From contig DATELN010000015.1 in NCBI GenBank assembly GCA_035276605.1, positions 1 through 37,699 of the forward strand: DNA of 37,699 nt, written 5' to 3'. Both the position numbers and the translations under genes were made by a program. Shown one piece after another: positions 23,821 through 32,159 of the stretch; the first letter of the stretch is position 1; every line of letters starts with the position of its first letter. This DNA is from GCA-003244245 sp035276605. Its GTDB lineage: Bacteria > Actinomycetota > Actinomycetes > Mycobacteriales > Pseudonocardiaceae. The notes beneath the pieces are model-generated. The model was not told where the DNA came from and ran no database searches. It saw only the letters and a list, made by a program, of their open reading frames with translations.

Positions 23821-24618
23821 ATGGCCACTGGAGTTCCCGCTGTGACGATGCCGTTCTACGCCTCGGTCGAGCAAGTCATGCGCGACCGTTCGGAGCTCGC
23901 CCGCAAGGGCATCGCTCGGGGTCGCGGTGTCGCTGTACTGAGTTACTCGCGGGGAGTGCTGTTTGTCGCCGAGAACCTGTCCACCGCGCTGCACAAGATT
24001 TCGGAAATCTACGACCGGATCGGTTTTGCCGCGGTCGGCCGCTACAACGAGTACGAGAACCTCCGCCAGGCCGGGATCCGGCTCGCCGACCTTCGCGGCT
24101 ACTCCTACGACCGGCGTGACGTCACCGGACGCGGCTTGGCCAACGCTTACGCACAAACTCTCGGCACCATTTTTTCGGAGCAGCAGAAGCCGTTCGAGGT
24201 GGAGTTGTGCGTCGCTGAGGTGGGTGCCACTCCCGACTCCGACCAGCTTTACCACCTCACATACGACGGCTCTATCGGTGACGAGCCGGACTTCGTGGTG
24301 ATGGGCGGACAGGCGGACGTGATCTCCACAGCACTCAAGGAATCGTTCCGGCAGGACATGGACACCGCCGAAGCAGTTGCCGCTGCGGTGAAAGCGCTGA
24401 GCTCGGTCTCCACCCATGTCAACGGGGCCGGCGCGCGCACGCTGGGTGTCGGTCAGCTCGAAGTTGCGGTGCTCGACCGGTCCCGTCCACGCCGCGCTTT
24501 CCGCCGCATCACCGGAGCGGCTCTGAGCGCGCTGCTCACCAGCGCCAACCCTCCGACGGCCGAGCAAACCGACGAGTCCCCGCCCGCAGAGGACACCGAC
24601 GGCTCTGGTTCGGGTTAG
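23821..24618 (+). CDS. prcA: 20S proteasome alpha subunit
   Basis: PrcA forms the outer rings of the core and the gate to which Mpa docks. The product has up to 265 residues. The start is unclear: ATG 23821 has no ribosome site, GTG 23842 has GGAG nearby, and ATG 23848 (MPFYASVEQVM) best matches the M. tuberculosis start. Conserved parts are RDRSELARKGIARGRGVAVLSY, FVAENLS, YDRRDVTGRGLANAYAQTLGTIF, and PRRAFRRITGAAL. The C-terminal tail is disordered and acidic (TDESPPAEDTDGSGSG). Its stop codon overlaps the stop of the convergent PAP2/lipid-kinase gene. Confidence 0.95.
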   Translation: MATGVPAVTMPFYASVEQVMRDRSELARKGIARGRGVAVLSYSRGVLFVAENLSTALHKISEIYDRIGFAAVGRYNEYENLRQAGIRLADLRGYSYDRRDVTGRGLANAYAQTLGTIFSEQQKPFEVELCVAEVGATPDSDQLYHLTYDGSIGDEPDFVVMGGQADVISTALKESFRQDMDTAEAVAAAVKALSSVSTHVNGAGARTLGVGQLEVAVLDRSRPRRAFRRITGAALSALLTSANPPTAEQTDESPPAEDTDGSGSG

Positions 24619-26135
24619 TGGGTCGGCAGCGATGCCGGCGTTGACGAGTTCGAGGCCGGGCGATAGACCTTCAGCGCAGCTGGTTGGGTGAAGAACTCAA
24701 ACCGGCTGCCCTCCGCCACGAGCTCGCCGTCGGTGGCTAGCGCGACCGGTGGCCCCAAGACCTCGACTAGCAGTCCAGCACGTTCCTGCTGAACATAGGT
24801 GCGGCTTTGCCGCAGCGCTCCAACCAGCGCACCGATCATGAACCGGGTCCGGGAAAGCTGCACGTCGGCCCGAATATATCGGACGTCGATCAATCCGGAA
24901 TCCAGCCGATGCCGAGCTGCGGCAGCGAAGCCGCGCGGCTGGTAGAGCCCGTTACCAACGAACACCAACCACACCTTGCGAGGCACCCCATTGACGCGTA
25001 CGACCAGCGGGTCCGACTCTCGCAGCACCTGCAACAGGGCCAGCGCGGCCGCTGGCCACTTACCCCACCGCCCTTGCCTGCTCTCCCGCAGCTCGACCAG
25101 GTCGGGGTAGCCACCGAGGCTGGCCGTGTTGACGAACCAGTGTGGTGGCGCCCGGTCGATTCGCACCCCGCCCAAGTCCACCGCCACCGCGCTACCGTCG
25201 CGCACCGCAGCGACGGCGTCGGACACCTCAGACACCCCGATGTCACGCGCGAAGTGGTTGAGCGTGCCGGCAGGCACCACCACAAGCGGCAGTCCGTGGC
25301 TGGCGGCCACAGCGGCTACCGCGGCGACCGTGCCATCCCCACCGGCGACTCCGAGTGCACGCACCGGCGACTCGGCATTGTCCAGCTCTGCCTCCAGCTG
25401 CTTGATCAGGTCTCCCTCCGGCTCGAGGAATACCTGACGCGCGCCGGGCCAGGCGGCCGCCAACTCGGCACCGGGATGCTCACCTTCACTCCCCGAGCTG
25501 GGATTGATCACGACGATCAGGCCCGACCCATCGGGCAGCGCGGGTACCGGGGCCACATGCTTGCTGTCCGACGATTCCCCGACCCGCAACGGCCACCAGC
25601 GGCGGGTGGCCAGTGCGATGCCGGTACCCATCAGCATTCCCGCGACCACGTCCGAAGGCCAGTGGACGCCGGTGTGCACTCGGGAGTACGCCACTCCCGC
25701 CGCGATCGGTGCTACCGCGAGCCCGGCAGCGGGGGACTCCATCGTTACCGCGGTGGCGAACGCGGCTGCCGACGCGGCATGCCCGGACGGGAACGACGAC
25801 GACCGTGGATGATCGCGCAGAGCCAACTGGCGCGTCAACGGTAGGTCTTCGTAGGCCGGCCGCCGGCGCGGCAGCAAGGGCTTGGCGAGGGCGTTGATGG
25901 TGAAACTGGCGCCGCCAATGGCTGCCACACCGCGCAGCGCGGCGCGCCGGGTGGCACCCTGGCGGCTGGCCAGCAGCGCAGCCGCCGCAAACCACAACAA
26001 ACTATGGTTCGCGGCGGTGGTCAGCCCTTTGAGTGCTGAGTCAGCGGGCCAGCCAGGAAGGCGCGCGCTACGGCTCACCAACTCCCGGTCGACCTGCTTG
26101 ATTGTCGCCGCTACTGAGCGCAACCAATCCTGCAC
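24615..26135 (-). CDS. Fusion of PAP2 phosphatase and diacylglycerol kinase-like domains
   Basis: A 506-residue two-domain protein. Residues 1-180 are a PAP2-type membrane phosphatase with all three motifs: KPLLPRRRP (85-93), SFPSGHA (114-120) and SRVHTGVHWPSD (151-162), plus hydrophobic segments between them. Residues 205-500 are a DAGK/LCB5-type lipid kinase with NPSSG (211-215), GGDGTV (265-270) and VVPAGTLNHFARDIGV. One half removes phosphate from lipids and the other adds it, so it may exchange or recycle polyprenyl or diacylglycerol phosphate; this is inference. The GTG at 26135 has a TAAGCT hexamer 6 nt upstream. It is divergent from pafA and ends inside the prcA stop. Confidence 0.9.
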   Translation of the reverse strand: MQDWLRSVAATIKQVDRELVSRSARLPGWPADSALKGLTTAANHSLLWFAAAALLASRQGATRRAALRGVAAIGGASFTINALAKPLLPRRRPAYEDLPLTRQLALRDHPRSSSFPSGHAASAAAFATAVTMESPAAGLAVAPIAAGVAYSRVHTGVHWPSDVVAGMLMGTGIALATRRWWPLRVGESSDSKHVAPVPALPDGSGLIVVINPSSGSEGEHPGAELAAAWPGARQVFLEPEGDLIKQLEAELDNAESPVRALGVAGGDGTVAAVAAVAASHGLPLVVVPAGTLNHFARDIGVSEVSDAVAAVRDGSAVAVDLGGVRIDRAPPHWFVNTASLGGYPDLVELRESRQGRWGKWPAAALALLQVLRESDPLVVRVNGVPRKVWLVFVGNGLYQPRGFAAAARHRLDSGLIDVRYIRADVQLSRTRFMIGALVGALRQSRTYVQQERAGLLVEVLGPPVALATDGELVAEGSRFEFFTQPAALKVYRPASNSSTPASLPTH

Positions 26136-26141
26136 GTCGAC

Positions 26142-26147
26142 AGCTTA
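26142..26147 (-). promoter_or_regulatory. Putative -10 element (TAAGCT) of the PAP2/lipid-kinase gene
   Basis: Read on the minus strand, TAAGCT is 6 nt before GTG 26135. It lies 42 nt from the pafA hexamer, so the two divergent promoters are nearly back to back. Confidence 0.45.
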
Positions 26148-26189
26148 AGTCAGCCCGGACGGACGGCCTGCAAGACGGCCGCGGCAGCC

Positions 26190-26195
26190 TAGGCT
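26190..26195 (+). promoter_or_regulatory. Putative -10 element (TAGGCT) of pafA
   Basis: TAGGCT lies 6 nt before the pafA ATG at 26202. The same hexamer at the same distance precedes pafB. Confidence 0.5.
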
Positions 26196-26201
26196 GGATG
26201 C

Positions 26202-27560
26202 ATGCAGCGGCGGATCTTCGGCATCGAGACCGAGTTCGGGGTTACCTGCACTTTTCACGGCCAACGCCGGCTTTCCCCGGACGAGGTCGCCCGCTACCTG
26301 TTCCGGCGCGTGGTCTCGTGGGGCCGTTCGTCCAACGTCTTCCTGCGCAACGGTTCACGGCTGTACCTCGACGTGGGCTCGCATCCCGAGTACGCCACCG
26401 CAGAGTGCGACGACTTGTCCCAGTTGGTCACGCACGACAAGGCCGGCGAACGGATCCTGGAGGACCTGCTCGTTGATGCCGAGCGGCGGCTGGCCGACGA
26501 AGGTATCGGTGGGGACATCTTCCTGTTCAAGAACAACACCGATTCCGCCGGGAACTCCTACGGCTGCCATGAGAACTACTTGGTGGCCAGGGCAGGTGAG
26601 TTCTCGCGGATCGCCGATGTGCTGCTGCCCTTCTTGGTCACCCGGCAGTTGGTCTGCGGCGCAGGCAAGGTGCTCCAGACACCCCGCGGCGCAGTGTACT
26701 GCCTGTCGCAGCGCGCCGAGCACATCTGGGAAGGGGTCTCCTCGGCGACCACCCGCTCCCGTCCGATCATCAACACCAGAGATGAGCCGCACGCCGACGC
26801 CGAGCGTTATCGCCGCTTACATGTGATCGTCGGCGATTCGAACATGTCCGAGGTGACCACCCTGCTCAAGGTAGGCGCCGCCAACCTGGTCCTGGAGATG
26901 GTCGAGGAGGGCGTCGCATTTCGCGACTTCACCCTGGACAACCCGATCCGGGCGATCCGCGAGATCAGTCATGACCTCACGGGCCGCCGGGGGGTTCGGC
27001 TGGCCGGTGGCCGCGAGGCTTCGGCGTTGGACATCCAGCGGGAGTACTACCTGCGCGCCGTGGATCACATTGCCCGCCGCGGGTCGGATCCTGTGACCGA
27101 CCGGGTGATGGAACTGTGGGACCGTACGTTGAGTGCGGTCGAGCGGCAAGACCTCAGCCTGATCGATCGTGAGATCGATTGGGCGATCAAGCATCGGCTC
27201 GTGGAGCGTTATCGAGCTAAGCATCGGATGGAGCTGTCCAACCCGCGGATCGCGCAGCTGGATCTTGCCTACCATGACATCCGTCGCGGCCGCGGGCTGT
27301 TCGATCTACTGCAGCGCAAGGCTCTGGTTGACCGGGTGACCGACGATGGTGAGATCGAGGCCGCCAAGGACACCCCGCCCGCCACCACCCGAGCCAAGCT
27401 GCGTGGCGACTTCATCGCTGCCGCGCAGGCCGCAGGCCGCGATTTCACCGTCGACTGGGTGCACCTCAAGCTCAACGACCAGGCCCAGCGCACCGTGCTG
27501 TGCAAGGATCCGTTCCGCGCTGTCGATGAGAGGGTTGAGCGCCTCATAGCGTCGCTATGA
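26202..27560 (+). CDS. pafA: Pup-protein ligase
   Basis: PafA phosphorylates the C-terminal Glu of Pup with ATP and joins it to substrate lysines. The 452-residue length is typical. The fold is that of the glutamine synthetase/gamma-glutamyl-cysteine ligase group: Mg2+ ligand Glu in GIETEFG (residues 7-13), catalytic Asp57 in RLYLDVGSHPEYAT, CHENYL, INTRDEPHADAERYRRLHVIVGDSNMSE, and the C-terminal Pup-groove region. The Dop-loop is missing, as expected for the ligase. Translation is probably leaderless. The last codons form one arm of a 14-bp hairpin, followed at once by a second, 21-bp hairpin that separates pafA from pafB. Confidence 0.96.
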   Translation: MQRRIFGIETEFGVTCTFHGQRRLSPDEVARYLFRRVVSWGRSSNVFLRNGSRLYLDVGSHPEYATAECDDLSQLVTHDKAGERILEDLLVDAERRLADEGIGGDIFLFKNNTDSAGNSYGCHENYLVARAGEFSRIADVLLPFLVTRQLVCGAGKVLQTPRGAVYCLSQRAEHIWEGVSSATTRSRPIINTRDEPHADAERYRRLHVIVGDSNMSEVTTLLKVGAANLVLEMVEEGVAFRDFTLDNPIRAIREISHDLTGRRGVRLAGGREASALDIQREYYLRAVDHIARRGSDPVTDRVMELWDRTLSAVERQDLSLIDREIDWAIKHRLVERYRAKHRMELSNPRIAQLDLAYHDIRRGRGLFDLLQRKALVDRVTDDGEIEAAKDTPPATTRAKLRGDFIAAAQAAGRDFTVDWVHLKLNDQAQRTVLCKDPFRAVDERVERLIASL

Positions 27561-27567
27561 GGCGCTC
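27537..27567 (+). terminator. 14-bp hairpin overlapping the pafA stop codon
   Basis: Bases 27537-27550 pair exactly with 27554-27567 across a 3-nt loop. The stop codon (27558-27560) lies in the right arm. It directly abuts the larger hairpin at 27567-27612. Confidence 0.65.
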
Positions 27568-27612
27568 TCGTGAGTGGCGTTCGGTGCCAGAGCACCGAAC
27601 GCCACTCACGAG
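27567..27612 (+). terminator. Perfect 21-bp hairpin between pafA and pafB
   Basis: Bases 27567-27587 are exactly complementary to 27592-27612, with a 4-nt loop CAGA. The outer part TCGTGAGTG/CACTCACGA is identical to the hairpin after metH. It probably ends pafA transcription before the pafB promoter at 27635. Confidence 0.7.
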
Positions 27613-27634
27613 CTAGTTGCCCTCGGCGGCAGCT

Positions 27635-27640
27635 TAGGCT
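27635..27640 (+). promoter_or_regulatory. Putative -10 element (TAGGCT) of pafB
   Basis: TAGGCT lies 6 nt before the pafB ATG at 27647, 22 nt after the end of the terminator hairpin. It suggests that pafBC has its own promoter, separate from pafA. Confidence 0.5.
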
Positions 27641-27646
27641 GCCCCC

Positions 27647-28621
27647 ATGGCAACGAGCCGCGCCGAGCGCCTGGTCAATCTGGTGATCTGCTTGCTGTCC
27701 AGTCGGCAGTACCTGTCCGCCGAGCGGATTCGGCGGATCGTGCCCGGCTACGCCGACGCCTCCTCCGACGAGGCCTTTTCCCGCATGTTCGAGCGGGACA
27801 AGGCAGAGTTGCGGGACTTGGGCGTCCCGCTGGAGACCGGGCGCACACCGGGCTTCGACCCAGGCGAGGGCTACCGCATCGCACGCCGGGACTACGAGCT
27901 GCCTGATATTGATCTTGAGCCCGATGAGGCCGCCGCGGTAGCACTCGCCGCCCGGCTGTGGGATTCCCCGCAGCTGGCGGGCGCCGCGCATGGCGCTGTG
28001 CTGAAGCTGCGCGCTGCTGGAGTGGAGGTGGATCCTGAGCCATCGATGGTCGTCCAACCCCGGGTACGCGCCACCGAGCCGGCCTTAATCCCGCTGATCA
28101 CGGCTGTTCAAGCGGGTCAGGCCGTGACGTTCGCGCACCGCAAACATCCGGCTGTGCCCCCCACGGCACGCACTGTGGAGCCATGGGGAGTGGTGTCCTG
28201 GCGGGGTCGCTGGTATGTCGTGGGACATGATCGAGATCGGGGTGCGAAGCGCTGTTTTCGCATTTCCCGGATCGTCGGTCAGGTGCGCACCCTCGGCGCT
28301 GCTGGTGCGGTTCGGCGCCCGGTGGGCGTGGATCTTTTGAAGATCGTTGCGGGATCCGCGGAGCCTCCGCTGGTGGCGCACACGGCACGGTTGTGGTTGG
28401 CCAGCGGCCGCGCCAACGGCCTGCGCAGGTACGCGAAAGTATTGGGCAGCAGGACCGTAGACGGCGTCAGCGGTGATGTCGTCTCGGTGGATCTGCCAAG
28501 CTACGACGTCGCGGCGCGCTGGATAGCCGGGCTCGGACCGGATGCCGTGGTGCTGGAACCGGCCGAGTTGGCTGACGCGGTGCGGGACCGCTTGATGGCG
28601 GTCGCGGGGCGGGTCAGCTGA
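27647..28621 (+). CDS. pafB: WYL-domain regulator PafB
   Basis: PafB acts with PafC as a transcription activator of the LexA-independent DNA-damage response in mycobacteria; despite its name it is not needed for pupylation. The 324-residue protein has an N-terminal winged helix (RAERLVNLVICLLSSRQYLSAERIR, FERDKAELRDLGVPLETG) and a WYL domain (HPAVPPTARTVEPWGVVSWRGRWYVVGHDR, RCFRISRIVGQV), followed by a WCX-like C-terminal extension. It overlaps pafC by one base (TGATG), so the two are translated together and probably form a heterodimer. Confidence 0.94.
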   Translation: MATSRAERLVNLVICLLSSRQYLSAERIRRIVPGYADASSDEAFSRMFERDKAELRDLGVPLETGRTPGFDPGEGYRIARRDYELPDIDLEPDEAAAVALAARLWDSPQLAGAAHGAVLKLRAAGVEVDPEPSMVVQPRVRATEPALIPLITAVQAGQAVTFAHRKHPAVPPTARTVEPWGVVSWRGRWYVVGHDRDRGAKRCFRISRIVGQVRTLGAAGAVRRPVGVDLLKIVAGSAEPPLVAHTARLWLASGRANGLRRYAKVLGSRTVDGVSGDVVSVDLPSYDVAARWIAGLGPDAVVLEPAELADAVRDRLMAVAGRVS

Positions 28622-29583
28622 TGGAGGGCGTCGCGGAACGGTTGCCCCGGCTGCTGGCCCTGGTGCCCTATCTGCTGGTGCGACCTGGCGTGCCGATCGA
28701 GGAGGTGGCCGCAGACTTCTCCATCACAGTCCGGCAGTTGCGCCGGGATTTGGAGCTGCTGTGGATGTGCGGGCTGCCCGGATACGGGCCCGGTGATCTA
28801 ATCGACTTGTCCTTTGAGGGCGACACCGTAACCGTCACCTTCGATGCCGGCATGCGCCGCCCACTACGACTGTCCCGGGCCGAAGCGACCGCGCTGGTGG
28901 TGGCACTGCGCGCGCTCGCCGACACACCCGGTGTGGCCGATACCGGGTCGGTGCGCCGAGCGTTGGAGAAGATCGAAGCAGCGGCGGGGCAGACCGACGG
29001 TGTGGTCCTCGGACTGGCGACCCGGGAAGAGGCCGCACTCGCCACGGTGCGCGACGCGCTTGACCACCGGCGCGCGCTGCACATCCACTACTACACGGCA
29101 TCCCGCGACACGGTCAGCGAACGCACCGTCGATCCGATGCGCCTGCTGCTGGTGGAAGGCCGCAGCTACCTGGAGGCCTGGTGCCGCGCCGTCGAGGAGG
29201 TGCGGCTGTTCCGGCTAGACCGCATTGAACACGCCACCATCGCAGACGAGCCGGCGCAGCCGCCGTCACGCGCCCGGCCCACCGATGTCTCCGCTGGTCT
29301 GTTCCGTGCGCAGCCGGATCAGCGCATCGCGGTGCTCACCCTCGCACCGGACGCCCGCTGGGTGGCTGAGTACTACCCGGTGGACGAGCTGCTCGAGGGC
29401 GAGGGTGGAACGGCGACGGTACGGATGCGCTACGCCGAGACTGACTGGATGGTGCGTCTGGTGCTGGGACTGGGTGCCGACGTCCTCGTCCAGGACCCTC
29501 CCGAACTGGCGGCGGAGGTGGCACAGCGGGCGCTCGCGGCCCTGCGCAGGTCCTCGGCAGCTACTCTCGGTGAAACCGATTAA
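28621..29583 (+). CDS. pafC: WYL-domain regulator PafC
   Basis: Paralogue and partner of PafB (320 residues). The N-terminal DNA-binding domain includes PGVPIEEVAADFSITVRQLRRDLELLWMCGLPGYGPGDLI; the WYL domain contains TVDPMRLLLVEGRSYLEAWCRAVEEVRLFRLDRI, in which the W of WYL is replaced by S (SYL). The C-terminal WCX region ends near LAAEVAQRALAALRR. The start codon overlaps the pafB stop by one base. WYL domains are thought to sense single-stranded nucleic acid produced by DNA damage. Confidence 0.94.
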   Translation: MEGVAERLPRLLALVPYLLVRPGVPIEEVAADFSITVRQLRRDLELLWMCGLPGYGPGDLIDLSFEGDTVTVTFDAGMRRPLRLSRAEATALVVALRALADTPGVADTGSVRRALEKIEAAAGQTDGVVLGLATREEAALATVRDALDHRRALHIHYYTASRDTVSERTVDPMRLLLVEGRSYLEAWCRAVEEVRLFRLDRIEHATIADEPAQPPSRARPTDVSAGLFRAQPDQRIAVLTLAPDARWVAEYYPVDELLEGEGGTATVRMRYAETDWMVRLVLGLGADVLVQDPPELAAEVAQRALAALRRSSAATLGETD

Positions 29584-29593
29584 GGTCATAGCC

Positions 29594-29854
29594 GTGCCGT
29601 ATCTGATCAGCGTGCTGGTGGTTGGCGCGGGTGTCGTGGGGCTGCTCGTGGTGGTGGTGCGGCTGGCCGGCCCGACCCGCCGGCTTGCGGACACGGCGCG
29701 CCAAAGCCGTACCCTGTTCGCCGATCGCACCCGCGCGCTGGCTGCGCGAGTTGCCGCCCTGCGGATCGCCATGAGCCGCCGGCGCCGCCGGAATGGGACA
29801 GCTCACCCCCAGCCGCGGCCGCGTAACATCAAAGCCGCACCTGGAGGCATGTGA
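29594..29854 (+). CDS. Small membrane protein between pafC and tatA
   Basis: An 86-residue protein not recognised as a named family. Residues 3-22 (YLISVLVVGAGVVGLLVVVV) form one membrane segment; the rest is strongly basic (RLADTARQSRTLFADRTRALAARVAALRIAMSRRRRR) and likely helical and cytoplasmic. The GTG start at 29594 has AAGG 8 nt upstream and lies 10 nt after the pafC stop; its end is 10 nt before tatA, and its last codons overlap the tatA ribosome site. The tight packing indicates a pafB-pafC-(this)-tatA-tatC operon. It might assist the Tat translocase or the membrane, but this is only a guess from position. Confidence 0.75.
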   Translation: MPYLISVLVVGAGVVGLLVVVVRLAGPTRRLADTARQSRTLFADRTRALAARVAALRIAMSRRRRRNGTAHPQPRPRNIKAAPGGM

Positions 29855-29864
29855 GGAGGCCACT

Positions 29865-30116
29865 ATGGGGATTCCAAGTGGTTGGGAGCTCGTCATCATC
29901 CTTGCCGTGCTGGTGTTGCTGTTCGGTGCCACCAAGCTCCCCACCGCTGCCCGCGCCATCGGGCAGTCCATGCGAATATTCAAGGCCGAGATCAAGGGCT
30001 CTCCTACAGAGGGCCAGGCAAACTCACCCGCGTCCGAACAGCAGTCCCTACCGCCGGCGGGGCCGGCCGCGACTGCGCACCAACAACCTCGGCGCCACGA
30101 CGACACCATGCACTGA
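29865..30116 (+). CDS. tatA: Sec-independent translocase subunit TatA
   Basis: TatA oligomerises to form the passage for folded proteins in the twin-arginine system. The 83-residue product shows the family pattern: a short N-terminal segment, one membrane helix (WELVIILAVLVLLFGATKLP), the hinge, an amphipathic helix (TAARAIGQSMRIFKAEIKG), and a disordered Pro/Gln/Ala-rich tail. GAGGAGG lies 5 nt before ATG 29865. tatC follows after 12 nt. No tatB is in this window. Confidence 0.95.
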   Translation: MGIPSGWELVIILAVLVLLFGATKLPTAARAIGQSMRIFKAEIKGSPTEGQANSPASEQQSLPPAGPAATAHQQPRRHDDTMH

Positions 30117-30128
30117 CGATCAGGATCG

Positions 30129-31079
30129 GTGAGCAGGATGCGCTTTGCGGCGAGACGGCTGTTCACCAGTCCGCGCCGCCGACGCAAGATCAATCCGGAT
30201 GGCTCCATGACGCTCATGGAGCACCTGCATGAACTGCGCAACCGGTTGTTCATCGCGTTATGTGCGATCGCCGTCGGCGGCGTCGTCGGTTTCATCTGGT
30301 GGGGCGTGGCGCCCTTTGGCTGGCCCAGTCTGGGCGACCTGCTCACTGGACCGTATTGCGCCCTGCCCCCGACGTTGCGGCTGACCCCGAACCCGGGGCG
30401 TTGTCAACTCCTGCAAACCGCGCCGTTCGAGGTGTTCACCCTGCGAATGCAGGTCAGCCTGGCCGCAGGTGCGGTATTGACGGCCCCGATCTGGATCTAC
30501 CAGATATGGGCGTTCATCACCCCCGGACTGTATGCCAATGAGCGCAAGTTCGCGCTGACCTTCGTCGGTACGGCCAGTGCGTTGTTCGCCGCGGGTGCGG
30601 TACTCGCCTACTACGTGGTGCCCACCGGCCTGTCTTTCCTGGCCAATCTCGGCGGCGGCCAGTTCATCACCGCGCTGACCGGTCAGGCCTATATCAGCTT
30701 CCTGCTGACCATGCTGACGGTTTTCGGCTTGACCTTCGAGCTGCCGCTGCTGGTGGTCATGCTCAACCGGGTCGGTGTGCTGCCCTATAGCAAGTTGAAG
30801 CGCTGGCAACGCGGCATCGTGTTCGGCCTGTTCGTGCTCGCCGCGGTGGCGACTCCGGGCAACGACCCGATCTCTATGCTGGCCTTGGCTTTCGCCTTGG
30901 TTGTGTTGTTCGAGTCAGCCGTGTTGATCGCGCGGGCGCATGACCGGGCGGTAGCGCGGCGGCGCGCCGAGCAGGGCTGGGACGACCTCGACCCCGACGA
31001 AGCGTCACCGCTCGACAACCACGTCGACCCCGTGCCGCCGTCGGACGATCCGGCTCCCCGCTACGACGAAGCGACGTAG
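30129..31079 (+). CDS. tatC: Sec-independent translocase subunit TatC
   Basis: TatC is the receptor for twin-arginine signal peptides. The 316-residue protein has six membrane segments. Landmarks are the N-terminal MTLMEHLHELRNRLF signal-peptide-binding region, PFEVFTLRMQVSLAAGAVLTAPIWIYQIWAFITPGLYANERK, and FLLTMLTVFGLTFELPLLVVMLNRVGVL. An extracytoplasmic loop with two cysteines (CALPP and GRCQLLQ) and a disordered acidic cytoplasmic tail are typical of actinobacterial TatC. The start is GTG 30129 or ATG 30138. Last gene of the apparent operon. Confidence 0.95.
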   Translation: MSRMRFAARRLFTSPRRRRKINPDGSMTLMEHLHELRNRLFIALCAIAVGGVVGFIWWGVAPFGWPSLGDLLTGPYCALPPTLRLTPNPGRCQLLQTAPFEVFTLRMQVSLAAGAVLTAPIWIYQIWAFITPGLYANERKFALTFVGTASALFAAGAVLAYYVVPTGLSFLANLGGGQFITALTGQAYISFLLTMLTVFGLTFELPLLVVMLNRVGVLPYSKLKRWQRGIVFGLFVLAAVATPGNDPISMLALAFALVVLFESAVLIARAHDRAVARRRAEQGWDDLDPDEASPLDNHVDPVPPSDDPAPRYDEAT

Positions 31080-31257
31080 GACTGGTCGTAGGAATCTGCG
31101 CGTCAGGCCGGTCGTGGCCCATGCCGACGTAGCCGCCGCCGGTGATCACCGCAGGGTTCCCAGCAAGCGCGTCCGTTGGCACCGCACGCATGCCCGTTGT
31201 ACCCGAGCTGCTTACCGCCTGCGCACCCACATTTCGACGGGAAATCTCGACGAACCG

Positions 31258-31263
31258 TATGAT
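31258..31263 (+). promoter_or_regulatory. Putative -10 element (TATGAT), leaderless start of lipid-kinase gene
   Basis: TATGAT, close to the ideal TATAAT, is 8 nt before GTG 31272. The preceding 178 nt after tatC hold no recognisable gene. Confidence 0.5.
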
Positions 31264-31271
31264 TGCGCGCC

Positions 31272-32153
31272 GTGCGCGCCACGTTGATTGTGAATCCACA
31301 TTCTGGACGGGGAGCGGCAGCGAGGGTGGCTGGCAGCGTGGCGAGCGCACTGCGGGCTGCCGTGCCCGGCTTGGAGGCCACGGTAACAGCGGATGCCGCC
31401 GCTACCAGCAGGCTCGCTGGGCAGGCTGTGCAGCGCGGTGATGACGTGCTCGCCGTTCTCGGTGGTGATGGCACGGCACACCTTGCCGTTCAGGCTGTGG
31501 CGGGTTCTGAGACCGCGTTGGCGGTGGTGCCCAGCGGCAGCGGCAACGACTTAGCCGCCGCGTTGGGCCTGCCCACCGATGCGGTCGCGGCCGCTGAGCA
31601 CGTCGCCGGGGTACTGCGGTCTGGGCGACGCCGGCGGATTGATGTGGGCCGCATCGCTGGCGGAGCATCCTTTTCTACGGTGCTGTGCACTGGTTTCGAC
31701 GCCTCGGTAAACGCGCGGGCTAATGCGATGCGTTGGCCTGCCGGTCCGCGCCGGTATGACCTAGCGGTGCTGGCCGAGCTCGCCGCGCTGGCTCCCCGGC
31801 CAGTGCGGGTGCAGGTAGGCGGTCGCGCGGTGGAGCTGGAGGCGATTCTCGTGGCAGTGGGCAACGGACCCTGCTACGGCGGGGGGCTGCGGATTTGCCC
31901 GGATGCCACGCTGACCGACGGCCTACTCGACGTGATCGCGATCGCCGCGGTGAGCCGGCGCCGGTTGTTGCGCGTGTTCCCCTCGGTTCGCGCCGGTGCT
32001 CATGTCCATCAACCCGAGGTGACCGTGCTGCGGGGCGACACCGTGCGCATCGACGGCGAACCGGGTTGGCCGGTGTATGCGGATGGGGAGCCGCAGGGCA
32101 CCCTGCCGGTGACCGTGCACTGCGAACCAGGTGCGCTCACCGTCATTGCTTGA
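31272..32153 (+). CDS. Diacylglycerol kinase-like lipid kinase
   Basis: A 293-residue single-domain kinase of the DagK/LCB5/YegS family, which phosphorylates diacylglycerol or related lipids at the membrane face. Motifs are LIVNPHSGRG at the N-terminus, VLGGDGTAHLA (residues 62-72; ATP-binding), VVPSGSGNDLAAALGL, and near the C-terminus VYADGEPQG. In actinobacteria such genes are often linked to tatC and helY, and the Rv2252-type kinase supplies phosphatidic acid for phosphatidylinositol mannoside synthesis. It is a second lipid kinase in this window, beside the PAP2 fusion. GTG 31272 is selected because TATGAT lies 8 nt upstream. Confidence 0.9.
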   Translation: MRATLIVNPHSGRGAAARVAGSVASALRAAVPGLEATVTADAAATSRLAGQAVQRGDDVLAVLGGDGTAHLAVQAVAGSETALAVVPSGSGNDLAAALGLPTDAVAAAEHVAGVLRSGRRRRIDVGRIAGGASFSTVLCTGFDASVNARANAMRWPAGPRRYDLAVLAELAALAPRPVRVQVGGRAVELEAILVAVGNGPCYGGGLRICPDATLTDGLLDVIAIAAVSRRRLLRVFPSVRAGAHVHQPEVTVLRGDTVRIDGEPGWPVYADGEPQGTLPVTVHCEPGALTVIA

Positions 32154-32159
32154 GCTACT

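Noticed and set aside
31103..31271. Possible coding remnant in the tatC-lipid kinase gap
   Set aside because: A minus-strand frame reads NPAVITGGGYVGMGH, but no family is recognised, there is no start signal, and it overlaps the start of the lipid-kinase gene.
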